A stretch of 64,000 bases of DNA, taken from assembly GCA_050950425.1 (NCBI GenBank), contig JBMNHO010000002.1:620001-684000 (forward strand), in the 5' to 3' direction. Source of the DNA: RGIG529 sp050950425. GTDB taxonomy: Bacteria > Bacillota > Clostridia > Oscillospirales > Oscillospiraceae. The first letter of the stretch is position 1, and the number at the start of each line of letters is the position of its first letter. Under the pieces are notes generated by a model, which saw only the letters and a program-made list of their open reading frames with translations, was not told the DNA's origin and searched no databases. The position numbers were made by a program, and so were the translations under genes. Shown here piece after piece: positions 43,459 through 54,200 of this stretch.

Positions 43459-44667
43459 ATGGAAGAGAAAAAAACGAGCAACACCCCTTCTCCCAAAGAG
43501 GCAGATAAAAAAAAGTCCGGTCAGGAAGCGGTGCAGATCGCCGCGTTTTTGGCTGCCCTTTCCGCAGAACATAATGTAGAAAAACTAAGTGACCTGATTG
43601 AACAGGGGAAGAAAAAAGGGAAGCTGTCTTCCAATGAAATGATGGAAGTGTTGGAAGAGATGGATTTGGAGAGCGAGCAGCTGGACAAGATCTACGACAT
43701 TTTTGAATACCTTGGCATCGAGACAACCAGCGAAAATTTTCTCCCCGAATTGCCCGACGACGCGGAGCCGATGATCGAGGAGATCGAAGAAATTCCGGAG
43801 GAAGAAATGGTTGACCCCAGCGCTCTGGTGGACAGCTTCAACATTGACGACCCCGTTCGTATGTATTTGAAAGAAATCGGCAAAGTGAACCTTCTGACCC
43901 CGGAAGAAGAAGTTGACCTTGCCCAAAGAATGGGCGAAGGGGACGAGTTTGCCAAAAAGCGGCTGGCGGAGGCCAATCTGCGTTTGGTGGTGTCGATCGC
44001 CAAACGGTATGTGGGAAGGGGCATGCTCTTTTTGGACTTGATCCAAGAAGGGAATTTGGGTCTTATCAAGGCCGTTGAAAAATTTGACTATACAAAGGGG
44101 TATAAATTTTCCACGTATGCCACTTGGTGGATTCGCCAGGCCATCACAAGGGCCATTGCAGACCAGGCCCGCACCATCCGCATTCCCGTTCATATGGTGG
44201 AAACCATTAACAAAGTCATCCGCGTTTCCCGCCAACTGCTACAGGAGCTGGGGCATGACCCCTCTCCGGAGGAAATTGCCGCCGAGATGGGCATGCCCAT
44301 CGAAAAGGTGCGGGAAATTTTGAAAATTGCCCAAGAGCCTGTCTCTTTGGAAACGCCCATCGGCGAAGAGGAAGACTCTCATCTGGGGGACTTCATTCCG
44401 GATGAAGATGCGTCAGAGCCATCGGAAGCCGCCTCTTTTACTCTGCTGCGGGAACAGTTGGTGGATGTGCTCGGCACGTTGACACCCCGGGAGGAAAAGG
44501 TGCTGAAGCTCCGGTTCGGCATCGAGGACGGGCGCACCCGCACGCTGGAAGAAGTAGGCAAGGAATTTAACGTGACAAGAGAACGAATCCGTCAGATCGA
44601 AGCAAAGGCCCTGCGAAAGCTCCGTCACCCCAGCCGCTCCAAAAAGCTGCGGGACTTTTTGAGCTGA
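43459..44667 (+). CDS. rpoD: Primary RNA polymerase sigma factor (sigma-A/sigma-70)
   Basis: This 402-residue protein has an acidic region 1.1 extension (1-125), region 1.2 (DDPVRMYLKEIGKVNLLTPE), regions 2.3-2.4 (GYKFSTYATWWIRQAITRAI), region 3 and region 4.2 (EEVGKEFNVTRERIRQIEAK). Region 2.4 and 4.2 match the TATAAT/TTGACA-type promoters seen across this window. The operon is dnaG-rpoD without rpsU in front. A hairpin terminator follows. Confidence 0.98.
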   Translation: MEEKKTSNTPSPKEADKKKSGQEAVQIAAFLAALSAEHNVEKLSDLIEQGKKKGKLSSNEMMEVLEEMDLESEQLDKIYDIFEYLGIETTSENFLPELPDDAEPMIEEIEEIPEEEMVDPSALVDSFNIDDPVRMYLKEIGKVNLLTPEEEVDLAQRMGEGDEFAKKRLAEANLRLVVSIAKRYVGRGMLFLDLIQEGNLGLIKAVEKFDYTKGYKFSTYATWWIRQAITRAIADQARTIRIPVHMVETINKVIRVSRQLLQELGHDPSPEEIAAEMGMPIEKVREILKIAQEPVSLETPIGEEEDSHLGDFIPDEDASEPSEAASFTLLREQLVDVLGTLTPREEKVLKLRFGIEDGRTRTLEEVGKEFNVTRERIRQIEAKALRKLRHPSRSKKLRDFLS

Positions 44668-44730
44668 TCCGCCTTTTGGTTCTAAATCTACCTTTTCCCC
44701 ATAGCCATTGGCTTTGGGGGTACAGACAGA

Positions 44731-44762
44731 AACACCCGGCGCAACTACGCCGGGTGTTTTTT
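44731..44762. terminator. Bidirectional terminator between rpoD and recR
   Basis: AACACCCGGCG-CAACTA-CGCCGGGTGTT is followed by T4 on the plus strand. The convergent recR gene ends at 44821. A smaller AGCCATTGGCT hairpin precedes it. Confidence 0.88.
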
Positions 44763-44820
44763 CATTGCCCGTTTGAGGGGGATCACGTTTTAAGTGGTTT
44801 TTCATGCAGAAAGGGGCGGC

Positions 44821-45420
44821 TCATACCTCTTGTCTGCCCATAAGCGCCCGCATCAGCGTGGCATCGTCCGTATATTCCAAATGGCTCCCCACCGGAATGC
44901 CGTAGGCCAGCCTTGTCACCTTTACCCCAAAGGGTCGCAGCAGCTTTGCCACATACATGGCCGTTGCCTCTCCTTCCGTATCCGGATTGGTGGCCATAAT
45001 CACCTCTTGAATCTCGCCTTGCGCCACACGCTGCAACAAAGAGCGAATCTCCAAATCGTCCGGTCCCACATGGTTCATGGGAGAGAGAACCCCGTGAAGT
45101 ACGTGGTACAGGCCGTGGTATTCCCGCATTCGTTCAAAGGCGATGACATCCCGAGGGTCCGCCACCACGCAGACCACCGCCCGATCCCGCTTGTCGTCGC
45201 TGCAAATGGCGCACAATCCCTCGTCCGTCAGGTTTTGACAAACAGGGCATTTGACCACAGAACGCTTTGCCTCCGTCAAGGCATCGGCAAAGGACTGCAC
45301 CTGCCCCATGGGCTGCGCCAAAACGAAAAACGCCAGCCGCTGAGCGGATTTATACCCAATGCCCGGCAGCCGCGCAAACTGCTCTACCAGACGTTCCAAA
45401 GCAGGGGGGAAATATTGCAT
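44821..45420 (-). CDS. recR: Recombination mediator protein RecR
   Basis: This 199-residue protein of canonical length has a helix-hairpin-helix (LPGIGYKSAQRLAFF), a four-cysteine zinc finger (CPVCQNLTDEGLCAIC) and a Toprim domain with ATNPDTEGEATAMYVAKLL and GVKVTRLAYGIPVGSHLEY. It helps load RecA at gaps with RecF/RecO. It is last in the minus-strand direction after rpe. dnaX, its usual partner, is not adjacent. Confidence 0.97.
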   Translation of the reverse strand: MQYFPPALERLVEQFARLPGIGYKSAQRLAFFVLAQPMGQVQSFADALTEAKRSVVKCPVCQNLTDEGLCAICSDDKRDRAVVCVVADPRDVIAFERMREYHGLYHVLHGVLSPMNHVGPDDLEIRSLLQRVAQGEIQEVIMATNPDTEGEATAMYVAKLLRPFGVKVTRLAYGIPVGSHLEYTDDATLMRALMGRQEV

Positions 45421-45449
45421 ATATGTCTCCTTTTCTCATCCGCTTTTCG

Positions 45450-46109
45450 TTATGTGTCCTTGCCGCAGCGCCGCAGCGCGGCGATACGCGCCGCCACGTC
45501 GGGCGCGCCGTAGACGGCGTTGCCCGCCACCAGCACGTTGGCGCCGGCCGACACAGCCAATTTGCAGGTTTCCAGGTTGATGCCGCCGTCCACCTCCAGC
45601 TCGCACAGCGGGTTTTTCTCCCGTATCATCTGGCGCACCTGGGCGATTTTGGGCAGCTGATCCGCCATAAACGTCTGCCCGCCAAAGCCCGGCTCCACCG
45701 TCATGACCAAAACCAAATCCAAAATTTCAATCCAGGGTCGCAGCACCTCGGCCGAGGTTTTCGGCTTGATGGAAAGGCCCACCCGCACCCCCGCGTTTTT
45801 AATGGCGGCAATGGTACGGGAAATTTCGCTGGGCGTATCCGCCTCCACGTGAATGGTCAAAAGGTCTGCCCCCGCTTTGGCAAACGCTTCGATGTACCGA
45901 GACGGCCGGTCGATCATCAAATGGACATCCAGAGGCAGATCCGTCACCCGTCTGATGGAACGTACCACAGGGACTCCAATGGATATATTCGGAACAAAGC
46001 AGCCGTCCATTACGTCCACGTGGACATAGTCCGCTGTTTTGATCCGATCAATGTCCCGCCCCAAATTTGCAAAATCGGCGGATAAAATAGAAGGCGCAAT
46101 CTTCACCAT
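45450..46109 (-). CDS. rpe: Ribulose-phosphate 3-epimerase
   Basis: This 219-residue TIM barrel starts MVKIAPSILSADFANLG and has HVDVMDGCFVPNIS, HLMIDRPSRYI, MTVEPGFGGQ and VDGGINLETC, the metal and phosphate ligands of the family. It interconverts ribulose- and xylulose-5-phosphate in the pentose phosphate pathway, alongside the transketolase at 61 kb. The ATG at 46109 follows AAAGGAG by ten bases. The open frame upstream of it has no homology. Confidence 0.96.
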   Translation of the reverse strand: MVKIAPSILSADFANLGRDIDRIKTADYVHVDVMDGCFVPNISIGVPVVRSIRRVTDLPLDVHLMIDRPSRYIEAFAKAGADLLTIHVEADTPSEISRTIAAIKNAGVRVGLSIKPKTSAEVLRPWIEILDLVLVMTVEPGFGGQTFMADQLPKIAQVRQMIREKNPLCELEVDGGINLETCKLAVSAGANVLVAGNAVYGAPDVAARIAALRRCGKDT

Positions 46110-46267
46110 ATTTGTTTGACTCCTTTCGGGCCTGTTTTGCTCTTTCGCCCTGATTTTCTCCTTGGCACATCCCGCCGGGGCACCGCACCGCCGCCGAACC
46201 GCCCGCATATGGTATAGCAAGCGGATGAGGCGCCCAATCGTCTGGACAGTCCGCATGAAATAGATTT

Positions 46268-46300
46268 GGTGTTGCGGGAGCACTCCCGCAACACCCTTTT
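46268..46300. terminator. Hairpin downstream of threonine ammonia-lyase
   Basis: GGTGTTGCGGGAG-CA with its exact complement (46268-46295) forms a 13-bp stem nine bases after the stop. The T-tract on the minus strand is poor. Confidence 0.7.
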
Positions 46301-46304
46301 GTAT

Positions 46305-47525
46305 TTAGTCGTACAAGCCCTGGGAAGCAACGGAGCGCACGTCATAGCCCTGGTATTGCAGCGCCTGCAAAATGGCCGCCTTGTGTTCATGGCCAAAGGC
46401 CTCCAACGTCACCCGCAGCTCCACGGCAGCCTGCCGGTTGATGCTGACAAACTGGTTGTGCTCCAGCTTAATGATATTGCCCTTCTCCTCCGCCACAATC
46501 TCGGCCACCCGGGACAGCTCCCCCGGCCGGTCAGGCAGCAGCACGGAAAAGGTAAACACCCTTCCCCTGTTGATCAGCCCATGCTGCACCAATGAGGAGA
46601 TGGTGATCACGTCCATATTCCCGCCGGAGAGGATGGGCACCACGTTTTGCCCTTTCCCCCCCAGATGCGACAGAGCGGCAACAGCCAAAAGGCCGGCGTT
46701 CTCCACCACCATCTTGTGCTTTTCCATCATATCCAGAAAGGCGTCCACCAGCTCGTTGTCGTCAATGGTGATGATGTCGTCCAAGTTTTCCTGGACATAG
46801 GGGAACACCGCCTCCCCCGGCGTTTTCACCGCAACGCCGTCTGCGATGGTCTCAATGGGGTCTACCGTCACAATATGGCCCGCTTCCAAAGATGCCTTCA
46901 TGCTGGCGGCGCCGGCAGGCTCCACGCCGATCACTTTTACATGGGGATTGAGCAGCTTTGCCAGCGTTGAAACGCCGGCCGCCAGGCCGCCGCCGCCGAT
47001 GGGCACCAGGATGATGTCCACATCGGGCAAGTCCTGAAAAATTTCATAGGCAATGGTTCCCTGCCCCGTTGCCAGCACCGGGTCGTTAAACGGATGGACA
47101 TACGTCAGTCCCTTTTCTTCGGAAAGCGCCGACGCAATGGCGGCGCTCTCGTCAAAACAGGAGCCTTCCAATCTCACGTTGGCGCCGTATGCCTTTGTGT
47201 TGTTTACCTTTACCAGAGGGGTTGTCGTGGGCATCACGATGGTGGCGGGCACCCCCGCCGCCTTGGCGGCGTACGCCACGCCCTGGGCGTGGTTCCCGGC
47301 AGAGGCGGTCACAAGGCCCCGCTCCTTCTGCTCCTCCGTCAGCGTATGAATTTTATAATATGCCCCCCGGATTTTATAAGCCCCCGTCATCTGCATGTTT
47401 TCCGGCTTGAAATACACGTTGTGTCCCGTTGCTTCGGAAAAAGCAGCGCTGTAAACCAGCTGTGTATCCAGGATCACGCCGGAAAGAACCCCCCGGGCGG
47501 CCTTAAAGCTATCCAATGTCATCAT
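46305..47525 (-). CDS. ilvA: Threonine ammonia-lyase (threonine deaminase) with ACT domain
   Basis: This 406-residue PLP enzyme converts threonine to 2-oxobutanoate. The PLP lysine lies in MTGAYKIRGAYYKI, the substrate loop is TASAGNHAQGVAYAAK, and the phosphate cradle is IGGGGLAAGVS. A short C-terminal ACT domain (about 330-400; VLLPDRPGELSRVAEIVAEE) fits the TdcB/catabolic-like class with a single ACT. AGAAGG lies eight bases before tandem ATGs, so I start at 47525. It could be biosynthetic or catabolic. Confidence 0.95.
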   Translation of the reverse strand: MMTLDSFKAARGVLSGVILDTQLVYSAAFSEATGHNVYFKPENMQMTGAYKIRGAYYKIHTLTEEQKERGLVTASAGNHAQGVAYAAKAAGVPATIVMPTTTPLVKVNNTKAYGANVRLEGSCFDESAAIASALSEEKGLTYVHPFNDPVLATGQGTIAYEIFQDLPDVDIILVPIGGGGLAAGVSTLAKLLNPHVKVIGVEPAGAASMKASLEAGHIVTVDPIETIADGVAVKTPGEAVFPYVQENLDDIITIDDNELVDAFLDMMEKHKMVVENAGLLAVAALSHLGGKGQNVVPILSGGNMDVITISSLVQHGLINRGRVFTFSVLLPDRPGELSRVAEIVAEEKGNIIKLEHNQFVSINRQAAVELRVTLEAFGHEHKAAILQALQYQGYDVRSVASQGLYD

Positions 47526-47562
47526 AAAAAGGACCTTCTCTCTCCATGTTTCATATCTACTT

Positions 47563-47591
47563 ATATTAGAGACATTTCCCGCTCCTGTCAA
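47563..47591 (-). promoter_or_regulatory. Promoter of the threonine ammonia-lyase gene
   Basis: On the minus strand there is a perfect TTGACA (47586-47591), a 17-bp spacer and TAATAT (47563-47568), about 40 bp before the start. Confidence 0.82.
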
Positions 47592-47693
47592 CGATAAAAA
47601 CAACCGGAAGGCGGCAAATTCTCTTTCGTTTCCTGCCCGTTTTTCTTATTTTCCCCAAAGAACCGAAAGAGATACGGTCTCCTTTTCTCCTGC

Positions 47694-50600
47694 TTACGGC
47701 AGCTCCAGCGCCCTGCCGGTGGAAAAGAAATACAAAACCCCGCGGCGCACCGGCTTTCCGGTGATGATCTCCAGCGCCCGGCGGTACGCGTCCATTTGGC
47801 CCTTGTACCGCGCCCCCGCCCCGGCCTCTTCCCCGGGGCGCACATAGTCTGTTTTAAAATCCACCAGAGTGACCCCGTCTGCGTCTGCCCAGTAGCAGTC
47901 TATCACACCTTGCAGCAGAACCTGCTCCCCCACAGCGTCGGGATAATAGTCCTCCGCCGGCACCAAAATGGAAAACTTAAACTCTCGTTTGACATCGCCC
48001 CGGCGCAGCTGCCGGCCCAGAGGCGAGCGAAACAACGAAACGATTTTCTCCGGAGCAACCGCCGCCGCCTGCTCTTTCGTCAGCAGCGCCATCCGCTCCA
48101 TTCGCTCCAGCTCCCCCTTCACGGCGGCAACGTCCCCTGTCTTGCCGTAGTCCAAAAACTGCATGGCCAAATGGAGGGCCGTTCCCCGCTCGGCAGGGGT
48201 CAGTCCCCCCGCCGCCGCAAAGCGGGGGCGATCCATTTTCGTTTGCCGCTGCTGCGCCGGGGCGCCTTCCGCCGCTTCCAAATCCAACTCCCGCCCCTTG
48301 AGGGAGGTTGCCGTCAGCTTGGAAGGCTTATCGGCGCCCGAATGGGGATAGGCGAAAAACGGCTGCCACAACAGAGCCGTTTCCTCCGGCTCCGCTTCCT
48401 TCGGCCCTGCCGGAAGCGCAACGACCTGATTCGTCCCCGGCATGGGCTCTAACACAATGTCCCAGGGGGTGCTGCCGTCTGCCGGAAACACGGAAGGCGC
48501 CATGCCCGCCGCCGCCCAGAGGGCGCCCGCCTCCGGCCTTGTCATCGCAAGGGGCAAGATCCACCCGGCCATAGAAGGAGAAGCCGCCAGCACCTGCGGG
48601 TCCATGGGCCTTCCGGCGTCCATACCGTACCGCTCCAGCGCGGACGCCCCGGGCAGGGCGCAAAATAAAATCAGCTTTTCCTTGGCTCTTGTCATGGCCA
48701 CGTAAAGAAGCCGCAGCTCCTCTGCCCGCAGCTCCCGCTCCAGCGTCTGAGCCACGGCGAGGCGGGCCAGGGTGGGATATTCCACCATGCGCTCCCGGTC
48801 CAGCCATTTTGGGCCCAGCCCAAGCTTTTCATGGACCAAAATGGGCTTTTGCAGGTCTACCGTATTGAACCGCTTGGAAAGCCCCGCCAAAAGCACAACG
48901 GGGAACTCCAGACCTTTGGACTTATGGATGCTCATGATGCGCACGCCGTGCCCCCCTTGTCCTCCGGGCGGCCCGAAATCCGTTTCGTTTTCCTTCATCC
49001 TGCGAATCCGGATCAAAAAAGCAAACAGCCCCTTGTGCTCCGACCGCTCAAACTGCCCGGCATAGTCGGCCAACAGCACCAGGTTTTTCTGCCGCATCTC
49101 TCCCCCCGGCAAGGCGCCGAAGACGCTCAATACGTAAAATCGATTGTAAACCTGCCAAATCAGCCGATCCAAAGGCAGCTCCGTCGCCTGATTTCTCATT
49201 TCGGAAAGGGCGTCCAAAAAGGCGCGGCAGTCTTCCATTTCTTCCCCTGCCGCCTGGAGCGCCTCGTAAAAATCCCCTTTGGCCGTTTGGAGGCGGATTT
49301 GGGCAAGACGATCCTCCGAAAAGCCAAACAAAGGTGACCGGAGAACGGAGATCAAAGGAATGTCCTGCCGGGGGTTGTCTAAAATCTCCAGAAAGGAGAC
49401 CATGACCTCGATCTCCACGGTGGAAAGAAACGCCCCGCCGCCCTCTGTCACAAAGGGAATGCCCCGCTGCGCCAGCGCCTTTGTGTAATGACGCAGCACC
49501 GTCCCCGGTGAGCGCAGCAAAATGACGATATCGTCCGGTGTTATGGGGCGAGTGCGCCCCGTTTCCCGGTCAAACACAGGAAACGATTCTTTCAAAAGGG
49601 CATTTGCCCGTTCCGCCACGGCGTTGGCTTCTCCTTCTGCCCGCCCCGGCTTTTCCTCCTCCGGCTCGTCCTCCGGCTCTTCTGAGGCTTGCTCCAGAAC
49701 CCGCAGCTCCACCCGGCAGTGTTCCCCCTCGGGAAAAGCGGCGCCGGGGTAGAGCATTTCCGTTTCTGTATATTCCATTTCCCCGAAGGAGGTCGACATG
49801 ATATGCACAAACAAAAAGTTTGTGGCGTCCAGCACCTCTTTGCGAGAGCGGAAGTTTTGAGACAAAACGATGCGCCGGCTCTCCCCTTGTTCCGCCTTTT
49901 CATAGGGAGAAAAAAGCTGATATTTTTCCAAAAACAAAGTAGGGTCGGCCAAACGGAACCGATAAACAGACTGCTTGACATCTCCCACAAAAAACAGATT
50001 TTCTCCCTCTCGGGATACGGCGTAAAAGATGGCGTCCTGCACACCGTTGACGTCCTGGTATTCGTCCACCAAAATTTCTTCATACCGGGCTCTTGTCTCC
50101 ATGGCAAGCGCCGTGGGCGCCCCTGTCTCCGGGTCCAGCAGCCCATTGAGGGCGATGTGCTCCAGGTCGGAAAAATCCAGCATCTTCCGTCGCCTTTTTT
50201 CCGCCTGATACGCCTCCTCCAAAGCCAGCACCAGGTCAAACAGCGCGCCCACCACCGGAGACGCCGCCCGCAGGTCGGAAAGCAGGACTTCGCTCTCGGC
50301 GGAAAACTGCTCCAAGAGCTTTGTCATCCGCTGCTTGCAGCGGGTTCGGATCAGCTTTACCCGTTCCTGCAGCGCCGGGTCTTCAAATCCTCGAACGCCG
50401 CCCAGGCGCGGAAAAAAGTCCTCTTTCGCCAGGGCGGCGGCAGCGTCCCATCCCTCCTCCATGGCGGCTTGCAGCCGTTTGAGCCCCTCAATGGTGGCGG
50501 AAAAGCTCTCCGCATACCCTTTGGCCAAAGGGGGCGCCTCCAGGATCCAGTCCAGTGCCCGGCCCATCTCTCTTTCCCAGTAAGCGCACTGGGCCATTCC

Positions 50601-51260
50601 GTCCTGCAGCAAAAGCCTGCCCCAAACGGTCTCTCCCGCATCTTGAATATTCGAGAGGAAAAACGTCTCCCTCTGCTGCCGGTACCACCGCTCCGGGTTT
50701 GGGTGGCTTTGCAGCTTTTCCGCCGTGTCCAATACGATCTCGGCAAGGCGCCTGTCGTCCCGCCCGGCGGAATACAAATCCACCAGGTCATAAAAGGGCG
50801 CCCCCTCCGGCATGGCTTCATACTGCCGCTCCAACACCCGATCCAGCGCCTTTCTTCGCAGCAGGTCGCACTCTGTCTCGTCACCTACACGAAAATCCGG
50901 CTCCACCCCCACCGTACGGGCGTTTTGCCGGATCAGCCCCTGGCAAAACCCGTGGATGGTTTTGATTTCCGCATGGTAGACAAGGCTGCTCTGCCGCTGA
51001 AGATGCCGATTTTTCGGGTCTGCCGCGAGGCGCTTTCCCAGCTCTTCAATGATCTTGCCCCGCAGCTCTGCCGCCGCGGCTTTGGTGTATGTAATGATCA
51101 GAAAGGAGCCAATGCTGCAAGGATGGGCCCCATCCGTCAGCCGGGCCATCAGCCGCTCCACCAGCACCTTTGTCTTACCGGAGCCGGCCGCGGCGGAAAC
51201 CAAAAGGCTGCTGCCCCGCAAATGAACGGCCGCCGCCTGCTCTTTTGTTGGCTGAAACAT
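47694..51260 (-). CDS. addA: ATP-dependent helicase/nuclease subunit AddA
   Basis: AddA is the UvrD-like helicase and 3'-strand nuclease of the AddAB double-strand-break resection machine. The 1188-residue protein starts at the ATG six bases after AGGAGGG. It has the N-terminal SAAAGSGKTKVLVERL, the helicase motif DEYQDVNGVQ and MSIHKSKGLEFPVVLLAG. The C-terminal RecB-type nuclease has GVIDCYWADADGVTLVDFKT. It starts 11 bases after the addB stop. Confidence 0.97.
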   Translation of the reverse strand: MFQPTKEQAAAVHLRGSSLLVSAAAGSGKTKVLVERLMARLTDGAHPCSIGSFLIITYTKAAAAELRGKIIEELGKRLAADPKNRHLQRQSSLVYHAEIKTIHGFCQGLIRQNARTVGVEPDFRVGDETECDLLRRKALDRVLERQYEAMPEGAPFYDLVDLYSAGRDDRRLAEIVLDTAEKLQSHPNPERWYRQQRETFFLSNIQDAGETVWGRLLLQDGMAQCAYWEREMGRALDWILEAPPLAKGYAESFSATIEGLKRLQAAMEEGWDAAAALAKEDFFPRLGGVRGFEDPALQERVKLIRTRCKQRMTKLLEQFSAESEVLLSDLRAASPVVGALFDLVLALEEAYQAEKRRRKMLDFSDLEHIALNGLLDPETGAPTALAMETRARYEEILVDEYQDVNGVQDAIFYAVSREGENLFFVGDVKQSVYRFRLADPTLFLEKYQLFSPYEKAEQGESRRIVLSQNFRSRKEVLDATNFLFVHIMSTSFGEMEYTETEMLYPGAAFPEGEHCRVELRVLEQASEEPEDEPEEEKPGRAEGEANAVAERANALLKESFPVFDRETGRTRPITPDDIVILLRSPGTVLRHYTKALAQRGIPFVTEGGGAFLSTVEIEVMVSFLEILDNPRQDIPLISVLRSPLFGFSEDRLAQIRLQTAKGDFYEALQAAGEEMEDCRAFLDALSEMRNQATELPLDRLIWQVYNRFYVLSVFGALPGGEMRQKNLVLLADYAGQFERSEHKGLFAFLIRIRRMKENETDFGPPGGQGGHGVRIMSIHKSKGLEFPVVLLAGLSKRFNTVDLQKPILVHEKLGLGPKWLDRERMVEYPTLARLAVAQTLERELRAEELRLLYVAMTRAKEKLILFCALPGASALERYGMDAGRPMDPQVLAASPSMAGWILPLAMTRPEAGALWAAAGMAPSVFPADGSTPWDIVLEPMPGTNQVVALPAGPKEAEPEETALLWQPFFAYPHSGADKPSKLTATSLKGRELDLEAAEGAPAQQRQTKMDRPRFAAAGGLTPAERGTALHLAMQFLDYGKTGDVAAVKGELERMERMALLTKEQAAAVAPEKIVSLFRSPLGRQLRRGDVKREFKFSILVPAEDYYPDAVGEQVLLQGVIDCYWADADGVTLVDFKTDYVRPGEEAGAGARYKGQMDAYRRALEIITGKPVRRGVLYFFSTGRALELP

Positions 51261-51271
51261 GGCTTTCCCTC

Positions 51272-54200
51272 CTATTCCGCCGGCCGGGCAGGTGTGTTTA
51301 AAACCTGGCCCCAAAAATCCGCTGGCTTTTGTGTTTTAAAGTAGCGCCGCTTGCCCCCGCAAGCGGGGTCAAACTGGCAAGCGCTGGCATAGGGGCAAAA
51401 CAGGCAGGCCTGCTTCATCGGCCCCCGATACCATGGGTTGGGGGCCACCGCCCCGTCCCGCAGTTCTTCCGCCATTTCTCGCAGCACCTTGTCCAGATGG
51501 CGGCTGAGGGCGGAAAACTCCGCCGCCGTGACCAGCGCGTCGCCGGAAAACGCCCCGGTTTTCCGGCTGACATGAACGGGTAAAAACCGCGCCCCCGTCT
51601 CTTTGCAGTGCTCCATCGCCTCCAGCACCTGGGGGCTGCCCAGCAGCAGCCCTTTTCTGCGCAGGGCGGCGTCCACCTTGCTCTGCCGCATCTCCTCCGT
51701 CATGCCGTGTACCCCGGAGAGGATCACCTGCCGGGCCGGCAGGTACAAAACCCCCGCCGGACACACCGGCTTTTGATACAGCCGCTCCCCTTCTTTTTCC
51801 AGGGCAAACAGATACAGCAGCATCTGCATCCCCAGTCCGTTCCAGATTTCCGTCAGGTCGAAGGATTTCGCGCCGGTTTTATAATCCACAACCCGGAGAT
51901 ACAGCACCCCGTCTTTTTCCCATCCGTCCACCCGATCCACAAAGCCGCTGACGGAAAGGGTAATCCCGTCCACCTCCATGGTAAGAGGGGGCAGCTCCCC
52001 CTTTTCTCCAAAGCCAAGCTCGAAAGAGATGGGCGTGAAATCAGAAGCTTCCAGTTCCTCTATCACGTTTTTCACAATGAAAAACACCATGGTTTCCAGC
52101 CGGCGGAACAAATACCGAAACCGGGGCGTCTTGTCTGCCAGCCCGCCCAGCACGGTTTCCGCGTATGTCTCCATCTCCCGCCGGCAGGCCGCCCGCAAGG
52201 TCTCTTGTTCTTCCTCGCTCGCCTCTCCCCGGCCCGGGCGCTCCGCCAGCACCCGCTCTAACACAAAGTGAACCAGCGTGCCCATTTCCGGCGCTTCAAA
52301 CCGGGCGGCTCTTCGCTCTCTTGCCCGCATGCCATACTGCATAAAATAGGCAAAGTGGCAAGACCTGTGCTTGTCCAGCCGGGAGGCAGACATGGAAACC
52401 TTGTCCCCGTAGAGCGACCGTACCATCGGGGGGGAAAGCCGTCCCTCTCCCAATGCGGCGGCTCTTTTTACAGCCTCCACCGCCTTTTGATACTCCGGCA
52501 GCTGGCCCAGCTGATCCAGCCACGTCTCATTTTCCCGGGGGTGCAGGGCCGCCGTCTCCAGCGCGGGCCGGGGCGCTTTGATGCGCCGCGCGCCCTTGGC
52601 TTCCCCTTCTGTTTGAAACACCGCCTTTGGCAGCAGACGGCGCACCCGCTCGATGAGAAACGAGGGGCGGCACTGCCCGCCCCCCATGTCCCCCTTGGGA
52701 TAAGAGAGAAACAGCCCCTCGGTGGGCATGGCGCACACAGCGTCGATGGTGGCCATTTCCCGCAGCAGCCGATATTCCTCCGTGGGGGAAAGGGACAGCC
52801 CCACCTCCTCTAAAAAGACCCGATCCTCTTCTTTTAAAACCCCCGGGGGATCCGGGGCCATGGGCAGCGCCTCATCCGTCGCCCCCAGCAAAAACAGATA
52901 GGAAACGGACTGCTGCCCCACCCGCATGGCCTCTCCCGCCGTGACCCGGTCCAGAGAGACGGGGATGGTTCCCACGTCATACTGGGACAAAACCAGAGAA
53001 AACAGCCCGGAAAACGCCTCCAGCGTCATCTCCGTATCCTCTAGAAGGTCCACGCATTGCTCCAGCCCGGTGCAAAGAATCTTCCAAAGCTGGCGATATT
53101 CCTCTCCCTGCTCCCGCCGGCCCGCGCGATCCAGCGCTTCGCTTTGCCGCTCCAGCCGCTGGGGAAGCTGAATTTCCTCTAAAAACGCATACAGCGCCCG
53201 GGCCTGGCCTTTTGCGGTTGTCGCCCCGCTTTGTTCCAGACGCCGAAACGGCGCGGCAAACCGCTCCCTCAACTCATTGAGCGTTGCAAGGCGCTCCTCG
53301 TCTTCCGCTGTCCATTCCTTGCCGAACCCGTCCGGGTGCCCCGTCCATGGCTTGCCGTATCCGCGTTTCCCCCGAATGTCCCAACAAAGAACATAGTTTT
53401 CCATCAGGTCGCACTCCGAAAGGCTCAGGTGCGTCAGCCCTGTTTTCAGATAGCGAAAGACGTCTTCATATTCATATCCGTTCTGAATCACCTCCAAGGC
53501 CGACACCACCAAGGACAAAATGGGCTTTTGCAAAATATCTGTCATCTGGCTGAGGAAAACGGGAATGCCGTACCGCTCGAACACCACGTCCACAAGCCCC
53601 GTGTAGGACTCAAACCCCCGAGCCACAACGGCAATGTCCCGGAAACGGCATCCCGTTTCCTCCACCAAGCGCAATATCTGCTCCGCCGCCCACTCCACCT
53701 CGGAAAAGGGGGTATATGCTTCCATACAACAAACCCCATTTTGGCACAGCGTCTCCGGCGCCGGCGCCGTTCCTTCCGCAAACAGCGTGTGTTCCAGAAA
53801 AAGCAGAGCTGGCGCTCGGTCGCCTTGCTCCGTTTCGCAAAGGGTCACGGTGGCGTCCCGTCCCTTCCTGTTTGCCATGCGCTGCAAAAACCTTCCTGTT
53901 TGCCGGGCAAATACAAATCGGTCCTCTTTCTCTTCCAAAGAGTCGCAGGGCAGGGCCACCGTCATGCGCGCCCCCTGCCCAAACAGAGCCTTCACCACTT
54001 TTTGCTCCTGGGCGGTGAAGTCCGTAAACCCATAAAAATATAGGGCCTTGTCCGCCCCGTATGGACAGGTCTCCAGCTGATCCGAAAGGCGGGTTAAGCG
54101 GTCTTTCGGGTCGCAGCATCCTTGCCCCAAAAGGCTGTCATACGCGCCGTAAAGCAGCGCCAGCTCCTCCAGCCGCTGGCGCTGCGCTCCTTCGGCCCGT

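Noticed and set aside
49689..51344. Long open frame of 551 codons on the plus strand opposite addA
   Set aside because: It mirrors the GC-rich codon pattern of addA, which carries all helicase and nuclease motifs. The antisense product shows no motif and lacks a ribosome site.
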